From contig NZ_CP026692.1 of the NCBI RefSeq assembly GCF_002949795.1, positions 6,897,001 through 6,961,000 on the forward strand: a stretch of 64,000 nt of DNA, read 5' to 3'. Both the position numbers and the translations under genes were made by a program. This DNA comes from Nostoc sp. 'Lobaria pulmonaria (5183) cyanobiont' (lineage in GTDB: Bacteria; Cyanobacteriota; Cyanobacteriia; Cyanobacteriales; Nostocaceae). This document shows, in pieces, positions 8,190-17,030 of this stretch. Each line of letters starts with the position of its first letter. Positions within the stretch are counted from its first letter, which is position 1. The notes under the pieces are model-generated. The model made no database searches. It worked only from the letters and a program-made list of their open reading frames with translations, and had not been told where the DNA came from.

Positions 8190-10025
8190 ATGCGTAATTT
8201 TATCAAACAAACTTTTGCTAGTTTAGTTGGCACCTTATTAGGACTAATTATTTTCGGTGGTCTGGGAACCACTGGACTGTTCTTGCTGATATTAGCTGCT
8301 AGCTCCTCTAAAGATACTGGGCCAAATGTGAAAGATAAGTCAGTGTTGGTTTTTGACTTGTCAATGAAAATTACTGATAGCGAACCTAGTTCAGGCGAAC
8401 TGTTTCAAAACACAATATCAGGTGTGGATGAAGATAGAATGGCACTCCGCAAAGTTGTGGAAACTTTGGAAAAGGCACGGCGCGATCCGCGCATTGTTGG
8501 GATCTATGTGGATGCAACAAACACAAGCCAAACTGGTAGCGTCGGCTATGCCTCTCTTAAAGAAATTCGGAAAGCGCTAGAGGAGTTTCGCGCTGCGGGG
8601 AAAAAGATTGTCGCTTATGGCAGTGATTGGAGTGAAAAGGAATATTACGTTAGTTCAGTGGCAGATTCCATTGTCCTTAATCCTCTGGGGATGATGGAAG
8701 TCAACGGTTTGAGTTCACAACCAATGTTTTTAGCGGGAGCATTGCAGAAGTATGGCATTGGCGTTCAAGTCGTGCGAGTCGGGAAATTTAAGGGAGCCGT
8801 TGAACCATTTATTCTCAACAAGTTGAGTCCAGAAAACCGCGAACAAACTCAGAAATTGTTGGATGATGTTTGGGGAGAGTGGCGCACTGCTGTCGGCGCC
8901 ACTCGGAAAATTGAACCCGATAAATTGCAAGCGATCGCTGATAATCAGTCCTTACTAGAAGCCACACAAGCCAAAACTAGCGGTTTAGTCGATCGAGTCC
9001 AATACCCCGATGAAGTTGTCGCTGACCTGAAAAAGTTGACAAATAGCGATAAAGAAGACAAAACATTCCGACAAATTAGTCTCAATAGCTACGCCCAAGT
9101 TTCTGGTAAATCTCTAGGTGTAGAACGTAACTCCAAAAATCAAATAGCCGTTGTTTATGCTGAAGGCGAGATTGTCGATGGTAAAGGAGAAGATGGGCAA
9201 GTAGGAGGCGATCGCTTTGCCAAAATCTTCAGCAAGCTGCGACAAGATAAGGATGTGAAGGCTGTTGTATTACGAATTAATAGTCCTGGTGGTAGCGCTA
9301 CCGCAGCCGAAGTTATGCAGCGAGAAGTGAAATTAACTCGTGAGGTAAAACCAGTTGTAGTGTCAATGGGTGATGTCGCCGCCTCTGGTGGTTATTGGAT
9401 TGCTAGCGACTCTAATCGCATTTTTGCAGAACCAAATACCATTACAGGTTCCATAGGGGTGTTTGGGATGTTATTCAATGGGGAAAAGCTGGCCAATAAT
9501 AATGGTATTACTTGGGATTCAGTGAAAACCGCACGCTATGCTGATAGTCAAACAGTTTCGCGTCCAAAATCGCCTCAAGAGTTAGAAATTTATCAGCGCA
9601 GTGTTAACCGTATTTATAATATGTTTCTGAATAAAGTTTCCCAAGGTCGGAAACTCCCAGAACAAAAAGTAGCAGAAATTGCCCAAGGAAGGGTTTGGTC
9701 AGGTGAGGCGGCCAAAGAAATTGGTTTGGTAGATGAAATTGGTGGTTTGAATACTGCGATCGCATACACTGCCAAGCAGGCGAAACTAGGAGAAGACTGG
9801 GAAGTGCAAGAATATCCTCGCACTAGCAGTTTCAGAGAACGCTTTTTTGGGCGTGCAACAGAAGAGGTGCGGACTGCTTTAGGGATTGAAGGGACGCAAC
9901 TCAAATCAGCCAATCCCCTCACCACCGAATTCCAAAAATTGCAACAGGAAGTAGAGATTTTGCAAAAGATGAACGATCCACAGGGGGTCTACGCCCGCTT
10001 GCCTTTCAACTTGAAGATTGAGTAG
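8190..10025 (+). CDS. sppA: Signal peptide peptidase SppA, 67K long form
   Basis: A 611-residue membrane serine protease of family S49 that degrades cleaved signal peptides; in cyanobacteria long SppA has also been linked to light acclimation. One N-terminal transmembrane helix (about 10-35) is followed by two tandem S49 domains. By alignment with the E. coli enzyme the Ser-Lys dyad should be K201 (in KFKGAVEPF) and S369 (in SPGGSATAAE); both are present. GDVAASGGYWIAS follows the nucleophile as expected. ATG at 8190. It is downstream of fni but separated by 227 bp of repeats, so probably an independent unit. Confidence 0.95.
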   Translation: MRNFIKQTFASLVGTLLGLIIFGGLGTTGLFLLILAASSSKDTGPNVKDKSVLVFDLSMKITDSEPSSGELFQNTISGVDEDRMALRKVVETLEKARRDPRIVGIYVDATNTSQTGSVGYASLKEIRKALEEFRAAGKKIVAYGSDWSEKEYYVSSVADSIVLNPLGMMEVNGLSSQPMFLAGALQKYGIGVQVVRVGKFKGAVEPFILNKLSPENREQTQKLLDDVWGEWRTAVGATRKIEPDKLQAIADNQSLLEATQAKTSGLVDRVQYPDEVVADLKKLTNSDKEDKTFRQISLNSYAQVSGKSLGVERNSKNQIAVVYAEGEIVDGKGEDGQVGGDRFAKIFSKLRQDKDVKAVVLRINSPGGSATAAEVMQREVKLTREVKPVVVSMGDVAASGGYWIASDSNRIFAEPNTITGSIGVFGMLFNGEKLANNNGITWDSVKTARYADSQTVSRPKSPQELEIYQRSVNRIYNMFLNKVSQGRKLPEQKVAEIAQGRVWSGEAAKEIGLVDEIGGLNTAIAYTAKQAKLGEDWEVQEYPRTSSFRERFFGRATEEVRTALGIEGTQLKSANPLTTEFQKLQQEVEILQKMNDPQGVYARLPFNLKIE

Positions 10026-10430
10026 ATGGTTTTTTGAGTATCAGTGGGCAACAACTTACCAAATATTACGTCAAACTAGTTTTGAGGATTTGTAGTAACG
10101 ATTTTAGTCCTTGTTTTCTCAGAGCTAAAGTCTTTGCTACGAAATTGTGTACTTATCAATTTAAAGATAGATTACTAGGACGAAGCGCATGAGTTTACCT
10201 CACCAACCATAAACCAGCTGACATTTGCTGCCTGGATGTGTAAAGTAGTTTAAAGTCAACTACAATTTCCAACTTTTGACAGAATTTTAGATTTGGAATT
10301 TTGCTGAAGCAGCCTGGTTAAACAGTGGCTCAAGTATGGAAAAATCTAAAATTTTTTATCTAGACCAAGTGTATTTACATACCAATCCAACTTAAAGTCT
10401 AAAATACGAAATTGAGTAAAACATCCATCT
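10026..10430. other. Intergenic stretch, no gene seen
   Basis: About 400 bp between sppA and a small membrane protein gene. It is AT-rich with no HIP1 cluster, no hairpin with a T-tract and no coding-like frame that I can support. Promoter elements for the 10431 gene presumably lie in the last 100 bp. Confidence 0.5.
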
Positions 10431-10670
10431 ATGGCTAGAAAAACACAACGCCTTTTGCTGCTAATTGTTTCTTGTAGTATCACTGGTGTAATTTTAGGAG
10501 GTACTGCTGGTTGGGCAGAAAGTAGTCTCTGCTTGGAAGATAGTAAGGTTACAAGTGAGTGCCTAACCCAAGATCCATTCCAAAAAACTATCCAAGGAAT
10601 GAGTACTGGATTGTTAGCTGGGGCTGGGGCAGCTTTTGGTGCAGTCTGGCAGTTACGGAATGAAGATTGA
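10431..10670 (+). CDS. Small exported or membrane protein, function unknown
   Basis: A 79-residue protein. Residues 7-29 form a hydrophobic helix ending GWAES, which could be a signal peptide with an Ala-x-Ala-like site or an anchor. A short polar segment with two Cys (CLEDSKVTSEC) and a second hydrophobic Gly/Ala-rich segment (57-72, TGLLAGAGAAFGAVW) follow. Two Cys ten residues apart could form a disulfide outside the cytoplasm. It is followed directly by a strong hairpin, which supports a real transcription unit. No homologue is recognised. Confidence 0.6.
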   Translation: MARKTQRLLLLIVSCSITGVILGGTAGWAESSLCLEDSKVTSECLTQDPFQKTIQGMSTGLLAGAGAAFGAVWQLRNED

Positions 10671-10683
10671 GCATGAACTCCCA

Positions 10684-10705
10684 CTAACCCGAAACTTCGG
10701 GTTAG
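10684..10705 (+). terminator. Hairpin terminator after the small membrane protein gene
   Basis: CTAACCCGAA paired with TTCGGGTTAG, a 10-bp stem with a two-base nominal loop, 14 nt after the stop codon. The T-rich tail is weak (GATTAGGTTTCT). Confidence 0.65.
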
Positions 10706-10762
10706 ATTAGGTTTCTGTACTAATTAGCCAGTGCCTACACTTTAAGGGTCAATCATCCTGAT

Positions 10763-10993
10763 TTATATGGCTTTGGAAGAATACCGATCTATTAATGCAC
10801 GAGCAAATTTCTGGTGTTGTTCAGCTAGATGTTGAGGAGAGATGAACTGAGCATTGCCCATGAAGCGGTACACCCAGCGACAAAACTCCTCCACGCACAA
10901 TAATAATGGACGACAGCAAGGCATTGTTTGATTACTGGCATGACCGAGTTCGCTGAAAAACAATGAGTTAATTGCAACTCCTGGACACGTCAA
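10763..10993 (-). CDS. Small hypothetical protein, weakly supported
   Basis: A 76-codon frame opening at TTG, with ATG alternatives at residues 24 and 45. The sequence MPCCRPLLLCVEEFCRWVYR followed by QHLAEQHQKFARALIDRYSSK looks like a folded helical peptide rather than random translation, and four Cys fall in the middle part. No ribosome-binding site is obvious at any start. The real protein may be only the last 53 residues. Function unknown. Confidence 0.35.
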   Translation of the reverse strand: MTCPGVAINSLFFSELGHASNQTMPCCRPLLLCVEEFCRWVYRFMGNAQFISPQHLAEQHQKFARALIDRYSSKAI

Positions 10994-11182
10994 AATCCAG
11001 GATCATTGTCTAACTCTGCTATCCGTTGCATCTAACACTTCGCTGCAACAGACTGAATCGATATCTGGGTTTGGATGCAAATAAGCAAACGTCTGGACGC
11101 ATTTGCATTGTTGATCGCTTATAGAGAATAATCACAGATAAAGCAGCTTTAGTGTCTTCGTGCGAGAGAATAAATATAAAAT

Positions 11183-12781
11183 ATGGCGATCGCAATCGAT
11201 TTTGGTACTAGCAACACAGTCATTGCTCGTTGGAACCCTGTAACCCAGCAGCCAGAAACCCTGACTCTACCAGGTTTATCAATTAAACAAAGTCTCAATC
11301 CGCCACTGATTCCCAGCTTGGTTTATGTTGAAGACGCAAGTCAAAATCAAGTCTTAGTCGGGCAACAAGTACGCGATCGCGGTTTTGACCTCAAAGGCGA
11401 AACGCGATTTTTCCGCAGTTTCAAACGCGGTATTGGTGCAGATATTCAAGGTTTCTTACCCGAACTAGATGGGCAAATTGTCACCTTTGAACAAGTAGGG
11501 CAATGGTTCCTCACCAAAGTAATTGAAGAACTAGCGCCTCTGCAAGGTGGGTTAGATTCTCTCGTGTTAACCGTACCTGTAGACAGTTTTGAAGCCTATC
11601 GTCATTGGTTGGGGACAGTATGTCAATCCCTTCCCGTCGAACAAGTACGAATGTTGGATGAACCCACAGCCGCAGCCTTAGGTTATGGCTTGGCAGATCA
11701 AGAAATTCTCTTGGTGATCGACTTTGGTGGCGGTACTTTGGATTTGTCCCTTGTCCGGTTGGATCAAGGTGTGCAAGCAACCACCAAACCACTCGGATTT
11801 ATCCTGAAGTGGGGTAATAAGTCCTTGGCTGAAGATTCAAAACAAAAAGTCAAAACTGCCCGTGTATTGGCGAAAGCTGGGCAAAATTTGGGCGGTACTG
11901 ATATTGATAATTGGTTGGTAGATTACTTTGCCAAAACTCAAGAGTTGGCGGTAAGTCCTTTGACAACAAGATTGGCAGAACGGGTGAAAATTCAGCTATC
12001 AACTCAAAATCAAGCTAGTGAAGTTTATTTTGATGATGAGACATTTGAAAGCTATGAACTGGAACTAAACCGCGACACTTTTGATAATATCCTTAAAGAA
12101 CACGCCTTTTTTGAGTTATTGGATGAGTCGATGACGACACTGTTGCAGCAAGCAAGACGGCAAGGGATAGAACTTCCAAATATTAATGCAGTTTTGTTAG
12201 TTGGTGGGACAGTGCAATTGCCGGCAGTGCAGACATGGATCAAACAGTATTTTGAGCCAGAAAAAATCCGTTGCGAACGTCCCTTTGAAGCGATCGCTCA
12301 AGGTGCATTACAGTTAGCACAAGGGATACAAATTAAAGACTTTCTTTACCATAGTTATGGTATCCGCTACTGGGATCGCCGCAATCAGCGTCACAAATGG
12401 CATTCTTTAATTAAAGCTGGACAGGCATACCCAATGAGTCAGCCAGTAGAATTAGTCTTAGGCGCTTCTATGGAAAATCAGCCTAGTATTGAATTAATTG
12501 TGGGAGAATTGGGAGCAGATACAGCTAGTACTGAAGTTTATTTTGATGGCGATCGCTTAATTACCCGTCGTATGGACAATAGTGAAACCAGTGTCAAACC
12601 CCTCAACGAGCAAGAAGGGGCGAGGACAATTGCCCAACTGACACCAGCCGGATATCCTGGAAGCGATCGCATCAAAATCCTTTTTCAAGTTGATGAACAA
12701 CGCTTTTTACGAATCACCGTTGAGGACTTGTTAACGAATGACACACTTTTAGAAAATCAACTTGTGGCACAGTTGAGTTAA
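11183..12781 (+). CDS. Hsp70/DnaK-family protein with shortened C-terminus
   Basis: A 532-residue actin-fold ATPase. The N-terminal phosphate-1 motif IDFGTSNTVIA, the phosphate-2 motif VIDFGGGTLDLSLV (about 178-191) and the adenosine motif LLVGGTVQLPAVQTW (about 339-353) are intact, so ATP binding is likely. The C-terminal 150 residues correspond to a reduced substrate-binding region without the long DnaK lid. Such short Hsp70 relatives are frequent in cyanobacteria; clients are unknown. No DnaJ or GrpE gene is adjacent, although two J-domain proteins lie 10 kb downstream. ATG at 11183 overlaps a HIP1 site. Confidence 0.9.
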   Translation: MAIAIDFGTSNTVIARWNPVTQQPETLTLPGLSIKQSLNPPLIPSLVYVEDASQNQVLVGQQVRDRGFDLKGETRFFRSFKRGIGADIQGFLPELDGQIVTFEQVGQWFLTKVIEELAPLQGGLDSLVLTVPVDSFEAYRHWLGTVCQSLPVEQVRMLDEPTAAALGYGLADQEILLVIDFGGGTLDLSLVRLDQGVQATTKPLGFILKWGNKSLAEDSKQKVKTARVLAKAGQNLGGTDIDNWLVDYFAKTQELAVSPLTTRLAERVKIQLSTQNQASEVYFDDETFESYELELNRDTFDNILKEHAFFELLDESMTTLLQQARRQGIELPNINAVLLVGGTVQLPAVQTWIKQYFEPEKIRCERPFEAIAQGALQLAQGIQIKDFLYHSYGIRYWDRRNQRHKWHSLIKAGQAYPMSQPVELVLGASMENQPSIELIVGELGADTASTEVYFDGDRLITRRMDNSETSVKPLNEQEGARTIAQLTPAGYPGSDRIKILFQVDEQRFLRITVEDLLTNDTLLENQLVAQLS

Positions 12782-12970
12782 TTAATTGAAAGGATTTAAA
12801 AGTGGGATACTGCAACCATTGAAATCGCAGATGTTGCGCGTTACTAAGGTCAATTGATGAATTTGAACAGCAATCATCATATCTACTTGGGTGTGTGTTT
12901 TCCCACTTAATCTTAGTTGATCTCATAATTCATCGGAGCGTTTGGCAATTTCAATAGTGACGAGCAATAC
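12782..12970 (-). pseudogene. Broken C-terminal fragment of a VapC-like PIN-domain toxin
   Basis: Reading the minus strand gives VTIEIAKRSDEL, a stop (TGA), then DQLRLSGKTHTQVDMMIAV, then QIHQLTLVTRNICDFNGC and a stop. That is the classic end of VapC PIN nucleases: the acidic D in the QVDMMIA helix, then LVTRN.xDF. The in-frame TGA sits where a Trp would be expected (ELW). The N-terminal half, with the first catalytic Asp, is gone and no antitoxin gene is present. The fragment meets a Uma2 fragment at about 12970-13005. Confidence 0.75.
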
Positions 12971-13133
12971 TTAGACATACAGCGTATTTAAGATAAATGA
13001 AGTAGCGGCTGTGTCTCCCTTTTGGCATTGGCTTTTGAATAATCTCTCCGTTAATATATTCACTCGCAGGCTTTGTTTCTGGGAGCTTCAGAAACTCTTT
13101 CAATGTGAGAGGTTGAGTAATTATGACGCTCAT
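12951..13133 (-). pseudogene. N-terminal fragment of a Uma2 family gene
   Basis: From the ATG at 13133 the frame reads MSVIITQPLTLKEFLKLPET, then KPASEYINGEIIQKPMPKG and RHSR, the standard Uma2 N-terminus. Homology stops at about 13005, where the frame runs into the VapC remnant. The catalytic core is missing. A deletion joining the front of one gene to the back of another explains the structure. Confidence 0.8.
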
Positions 13134-13258
13134 AGCTCCTGAATCCCTCAAAAATGTGTTTTTAGTCTAGCAATATGTATAGACAGGTGCTTAACTCCGT
13201 GAACGCACCCGTCTATACATCAAAGGAAAAATTGCAGATATTGATTACGAATTACCAA

Positions 13259-13792
13259 TCATTTCCGCACTACTACTAAAGTTCCTGTTGAAGCCCAGTT
13301 GTAAAGATTACGAGCTTGCTTAACAGGTAAATTTACGCAACCGTGGCTAACTGGAGTCCCAAAACGGTTATGCCAATAAGCGCCGTGAATGGCATACCCT
13401 CTGTAGAAATACATTGTGTAAGGAACGTCAGGAATGTTGTAGCCTCTGCCTCGCATCCGGTGAGTGCGATACTTAGAATTAATCCGAAATCTACCTATGG
13501 GTGTAGGAGTCGTTCGCTTACCTCCAGAAATGCGATATGAATAAACAAGTTTATTACCTTCCCATGCACGTAAACGTTGCTCTGACAAATCAATTTCAAT
13601 CCAGCGAGGTTGGCTAATATTATTAGATAAAGTGATGCTGTTTTCATCAACTGATGTGGCTGTTGCTGTAGTCGAGTTGGGTGTACCTGTTAACGGTGAT
13701 GACCAAGAGAATAAAGTCACTACCATCAGCGCCACGCCTGTACAAAAAGTTCCTGAAGAACGAATCCCACCACGGCGAATCCAAGTTTGCAT
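13259..13792 (-). CDS. L,D-transpeptidase (YkuD domain), copy 1
   Basis: A 177-residue secreted cell-wall enzyme. It has an N-terminal signal-type helix (about 15-35), a linker, then the YkuD domain from about 62 (RWIEIDLSEQRLRAWEG). The catalytic motif is HGAYWHNRFGTPVSHGCVNL with the nucleophile at C152. These enzymes make 3-3 peptidoglycan cross-links or attach proteins. The start ATG follows GAGGC. Copy 2 at 14296 is a close paralogue in the same orientation, about 500 bp away, suggesting tandem duplication with later divergence. Confidence 0.93.
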   Translation of the reverse strand: MQTWIRRGGIRSSGTFCTGVALMVVTLFSWSSPLTGTPNSTTATATSVDENSITLSNNISQPRWIEIDLSEQRLRAWEGNKLVYSYRISGGKRTTPTPIGRFRINSKYRTHRMRGRGYNIPDVPYTMYFYRGYAIHGAYWHNRFGTPVSHGCVNLPVKQARNLYNWASTGTLVVVRK

Positions 13793-14295
13793 TATGCCTC
13801 ATCTTCTAAACTACGCAAAAATCATCAAGTGAAGTAATTTTCTGGAAAACTATAAATTTCCAGATCGACTACTTGCTTTCTGTAGAGGATTTACGCAATT
13901 CATCCGCTAATGCTTCTCAAGACAAGTCCTAAGTTAATTCGCATCCAATTTGCACATTTGTCATTTGTCCATAATTAAATGATGAGTCCTAACTAGTGAC
14001 TAATGACCAATGAATAATTACAAAGGACAATCTTTACAAAAATCTGTCATTTAAATGCTTAAATACAAACTTTCCCCAAATTTATATTTGCATTTGTAAT
14101 TTCATACAGGAATTATCAGGATTTCCGCTTATTTTTTGGGCAAATCGTTAAATGCCCTTTTCTAGATTTTATTCCAAGTTCAGTAATTCCGACTCCGAAG
14201 ATTCCCAGCATAAAATATTGCTGGGAATCACTTAATTGTCTTGGTTTGTTGTTATTTATAATTTTACCTAAATTGCTTTTTGGCTGCTTCACCTA
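13793..14295. other. Intergenic stretch between the two L,D-transpeptidases, with a hairpin at 14200-14229
   Basis: About 500 bp without a gene. It contains GTCATT/GACTAATGACCAATG-type short repeats around 13960-14030 and an 11-bp stem hairpin GATTCCCAGCA/TGCTGGGAATC at 14200-14229, downstream of copy 2 on the minus strand. The hairpin lacks a T-tract on either strand, so it may be an RNA processing signal rather than a strict terminator. The promoter of copy 1 must lie at the low-coordinate end. Confidence 0.55.
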
Positions 14296-14811
14296 TTATT
14301 TATGAATGACTATTGGTGTCCCTACCGATGCCCACTCGAATAGCCATTTTGCATGTTTAGGTGCGATATTCACACAGCCGTGACTCACTGGAGTACCAAA
14401 TCTTTTATGCCAGTAAGCTCCGTGAATAGCGTAATTACCTTGGTAAAACATCGCATAAGGAACGTTGGGAACATTGTAGTTTTCTCCTTGCATCCGCGTA
14501 GTTTTAAACTTGGATTGAACCTTAAAAGTACCAACAAGAGTAGGAGTAGCTTTTTTACCAGAGGAAATAGCACTTCCATAAACCACTTTGTCACCTTGCC
14601 AAGCTATTAATCTTTGCTTTGAAAGATCAATTTGAATCCAGCGCTGATTTGATTGTTGTAATGTCTGGATTTTTTGTGCAATCACTTGATTTTTGGAATT
14701 CGCCCAAACTTCACTGGTTCCAGTAGTAGTAAAAACACTTAAGGTCAGTGCCGTACCAGTGAGTATTATTTGTAAGCGACGAACCCAGTCAGGAGAAATT
14801 TGTCTTTTCAT
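14296..14811 (-). CDS. L,D-transpeptidase (YkuD domain), copy 2
   Basis: A 171-residue paralogue of the 13259 gene, with a basic start (MKRQISPDWVRRLQ), a signal-type hydrophobic helix ending near SEVWA, then the YkuD domain starting RWIQIDLSKQRLIAW. The catalytic HGAYWHKRFGTPVSHGCVN motif is intact (nucleophile C146). The ATG at 14811 gives a better signal peptide than the upstream TTG at 14832. The N-terminal regions of the two copies differ strongly while the catalytic halves are nearly collinear, so substrate access or export may differ. Confidence 0.93.
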   Translation of the reverse strand: MKRQISPDWVRRLQIILTGTALTLSVFTTTGTSEVWANSKNQVIAQKIQTLQQSNQRWIQIDLSKQRLIAWQGDKVVYGSAISSGKKATPTLVGTFKVQSKFKTTRMQGENYNVPNVPYAMFYQGNYAIHGAYWHKRFGTPVSHGCVNIAPKHAKWLFEWASVGTPIVIHK

Positions 14812-14924
14812 TTTAGATACACTCACACTCAAATCATGGGGTCTTGAGAAACTTATCAGGTTTCACCTTTATTTTCATATCTATTACTTTAATAGACGTG
14901 AATATTTGATGATTTGATTCTAAG

Positions 14925-15557
14925 TTAACCTAACTGTTGCATTAGGTTTTTTGCCTGAGTTGCGATCGCTGACCAATTTCCCTCTATGAGAAGCTTTTGG
15001 GGAAATAATTCTCCGCTCAAACCGACAGCGATCGCTCCGGCTTGCAAAAATTCTTTGGCATTTTCGAGAGTGACACCACCAGTAGGAATTAAGGGAATCT
15101 CACCCAGCGGCCCTTGCAAACTTTTGATATAATCAGCCCCTCCCACTGCCTGCACGGGAAACACTTTTACACAACTAGCGCCCTGACTCCAAGCGGTAAC
15201 AATTTCTGTAGGAGTCAGCGCTCCTGGTATGATAGGCACATTTTTTTCTTGTGCTGCTTGAATCATTGCCGGATCGACGTGGGGTGTGAAGAGGAATTGC
15301 GCCCCAGATGCGATCGCATCTTGTAGCTGCTGCACATTGAATAGCGTACCAGTGCCAATGATACAGGCTGGTAATTCCAAACGTAGTTGACTGATTAATT
15401 CCCCAGCGCGATCGCTATTCCAGGTAATCTCAATTAGCTGCATTCCCCCAGATGCTACAGCCATTGCCATTTGTTGCCCCACTTCGATTTTAGGGGCGCG
15501 GATAACTGCGATCGCTCGGTGTTTTTCCAACTGTGATAACCAAATTTGATTAGGCAT
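14925..15557 (-). CDS. eda: 2-keto-3-deoxy-6-phosphogluconate (KDPG) aldolase
   Basis: A 210-residue TIM-barrel class I aldolase that splits KDPG to pyruvate and glyceraldehyde-3-phosphate, the last step of the Entner-Doudoroff route; it may also act on 4-hydroxy-2-oxoglutarate. Key residues are visible: the catalytic Glu in LIEITWNSDRA and the Schiff-base Lys in SCVKVFPVQAVGG. IGTGTLFN and PLIPTGGVTLEN complete the phosphate site. Length is typical. No edd is adjacent. ATG at 15557 begins MPNQIWLSQLEKHRAIAVIR. Confidence 0.93.
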   Translation of the reverse strand: MPNQIWLSQLEKHRAIAVIRAPKIEVGQQMAMAVASGGMQLIEITWNSDRAGELISQLRLELPACIIGTGTLFNVQQLQDAIASGAQFLFTPHVDPAMIQAAQEKNVPIIPGALTPTEIVTAWSQGASCVKVFPVQAVGGADYIKSLQGPLGEIPLIPTGGVTLENAKEFLQAGAIAVGLSGELFPQKLLIEGNWSAIATQAKNLMQQLG

Positions 15558-15796
15558 TTTGACTAGGGATTGGGGACTAGGAGTAGGAATTGGGACTAGA
15601 GAATAGTTTTCAATCTAGTAAATACCTAATTTTTAATACTAATGCCCACTAATACCCAATGCCCTATTCCCAATTCCCTTAAAACTTGCTTCTTACATCA
15701 AGCTATGAGATATTACATAAAATAACGGTAAGTCTATCGTATTTACGTATTTTAAAATTAAATGCCTCAGCATTTGAGTCTAAAGGAGTAATTAAA

Positions 15797-16063
15797 ATGA
15801 CAATTGCACGACAAAACACAGCAGCATCCTTACCAATCATCATTCACGATTCTGAAAGCGCCGATATAACTAACTTATGGAAGCTTGTGCGACTGGGTGC
15901 AAATGACTTTTGGTGGCGCACTAAAGCATATACAACGATTCTGGGCGTTATGCTGCTAACCTTAGTAAGTCTGATTTTTCTAAGTATGCATTGGTCTTAC
16001 CGCAGACTGTTTCCATTTCTCAGCCATCAAGTCATTGGTAGCGATCGTGGGATAAGCAATTAA
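15797..16063 (+). CDS. Small single-pass membrane protein, function unknown
   Basis: An 88-residue protein. The ATG at 15797 is preceded by AAAGGAG 8-14 nt upstream, so the longer open frame starting at 15686 is rejected. It has a soluble N-terminal 45 residues, a motif FWWRTKAYTTILGVMLLTL leading into a transmembrane helix (about 46-66), then a short basic tail (YRRLFPF). It is not recognised. HIP1 in the last codons is typical of resident genes. Confidence 0.6.
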   Translation: MTIARQNTAASLPIIIHDSESADITNLWKLVRLGANDFWWRTKAYTTILGVMLLTLVSLIFLSMHWSYRRLFPFLSHQVIGSDRGISN

Positions 16064-16202
16064 AAATTAAAAACTAGATATGAAGTTGCAATGGGATAGG
16101 CAATCGTCTCAATCACCCGATTTTGCTTCCTTTACATTACTTTAGAGACAGTCTGTAAAAACTCAGCTTAATTCTTCTAGTAGAGGAGAGAGCTAATTAA
16201 AA

Positions 16203-16277
16203 ATGCCTATACTGCAATTACCAAGCAATAGTTTGTATAAGCCCCTAGTTAAAGACCTACTAGGAGCTTTTTTTTAA
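16203..16277 (+). other. Possible 24-codon ORF that ends inside an intrinsic terminator
   Basis: ATG at 16203 opens a frame reading MPILQLPSNSLYKPLV, then KDLLGAFF and a stop formed by the T-tract. AGGAGAG lies 12 nt upstream. The second half overlaps a hairpin, GCCCCTAGT (16241-16249) with ACTAGGAGC (16259-16267), followed by eight T. This is either the tail of a small RNA or the terminator of the 15797 gene, with the peptide a coincidence. Confidence 0.35.
16241..16275 (+). terminator. Intrinsic terminator
   Basis: Nine-base stem with one mismatch, nine-base loop and a run of eight T. It is the clearest classical terminator on the plus strand downstream of the 15797 gene. Confidence 0.85.
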
Positions 16278-16437
16278 TTGACTATCTATCTCAATTGGGT
16301 TATGTATTAAAAAACTTAGTAGCAATTAAACTATTCCTTATGGATATTCATAATTAATTCTGATGGTAGATTAGATCAGGGATGAAGATAGTTAATATGG
16401 ACTTGTAAGTCAAAAACGTTATACCAACTTAACAACA

Positions 16438-16710
16438 ATGAATATTCTTGCTTGGATTGTTTTAGGTCTAATTGCTGGTGCGATCGCAAAAGCTATCTAC
16501 CCCGGTCATCAAGGTGGCGGTATTCTAGGAACAATTGTGCTAGGAATCATCGGTGCTTTTGTTGGCGGTAGTTTAGGTGTATTCTTCAGTACGGGAACCT
16601 TAGCCCTGGCCGCTCCTAGTCTTAGTATTCCAGGTATTGCAGTCGCTGTTCTTGGTGCAATTGTCGCAGTTTTCTTGTGGAATTTAATAACCAACCGCAG
16701 TGCTGTATAA
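16438..16710 (+). CDS. GlsB/YeaQ/YmgE family stress-response membrane protein
   Basis: A 90-residue, very hydrophobic, Gly-rich protein with three predicted helices (about 3-18, 28-50, 64-83). The family signature is present: GLIAGAIAKAIYPGHQGGGILGT and GIIGAFVGGSLG. Members are annotated as transglycosylase-associated or general-stress proteins; the molecular role is unknown. Between TM2 and TM3 there is a longer loop (STGTLALAAPSLSIPG) than in enterobacterial YeaQ. It is followed by a strong bidirectional terminator. Confidence 0.88.
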   Translation: MNILAWIVLGLIAGAIAKAIYPGHQGGGILGTIVLGIIGAFVGGSLGVFFSTGTLALAAPSLSIPGIAVAVLGAIVAVFLWNLITNRSAV

Positions 16711-16781
16711 ATATAAAATTGCGGTCAATCAATGAAAAAGATTTAGCAAATTCATTTAACTATTTTTAACTGCGAATTAAA

Positions 16782-16828
16782 TTACAAAACAGCGCCAGTC
16801 TTTCATTAGTCTGGCGCTGTTTTGTAAT
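16782..16828. terminator. Bidirectional terminator
   Basis: Long inverted repeat TTACAAAACAGCGCCAG paired with CTGGCGCTGTTTTGTAA around a 12-nt loop, with T runs on both strands. It separates the GlsB gene from the convergent ParA-fusion gene. Confidence 0.88.
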
Positions 16829-17030
16829 TATAGCGGTTCTTAGTTCAGTCCAATACAGACCTAACTCCCAGCCCCTTAAATTGTTAAGTGCATTACGATG
16901 TTCCCTCTAACCTCTCTATACCGTCAGGTTAAAAGGCAATTTCTGTATGAGGTTCGATTTTTGGATAGATATAGGTAAAAATTTTATCAGAAAATTAGCG
17001 ATCGCTAAGTGTAAACTTATCTTAATAGTC

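Noticed and set aside
12714..12926. 70-codon ORF on the minus strand
   Set aside because: It is a different frame of the VapC remnant; the PIN-like frame is the meaningful one.
15686..15796. Longer start for the 15797 small membrane protein
   Set aside because: The internal ATG has AAAGGAG in front; the upstream residues look untranslated.
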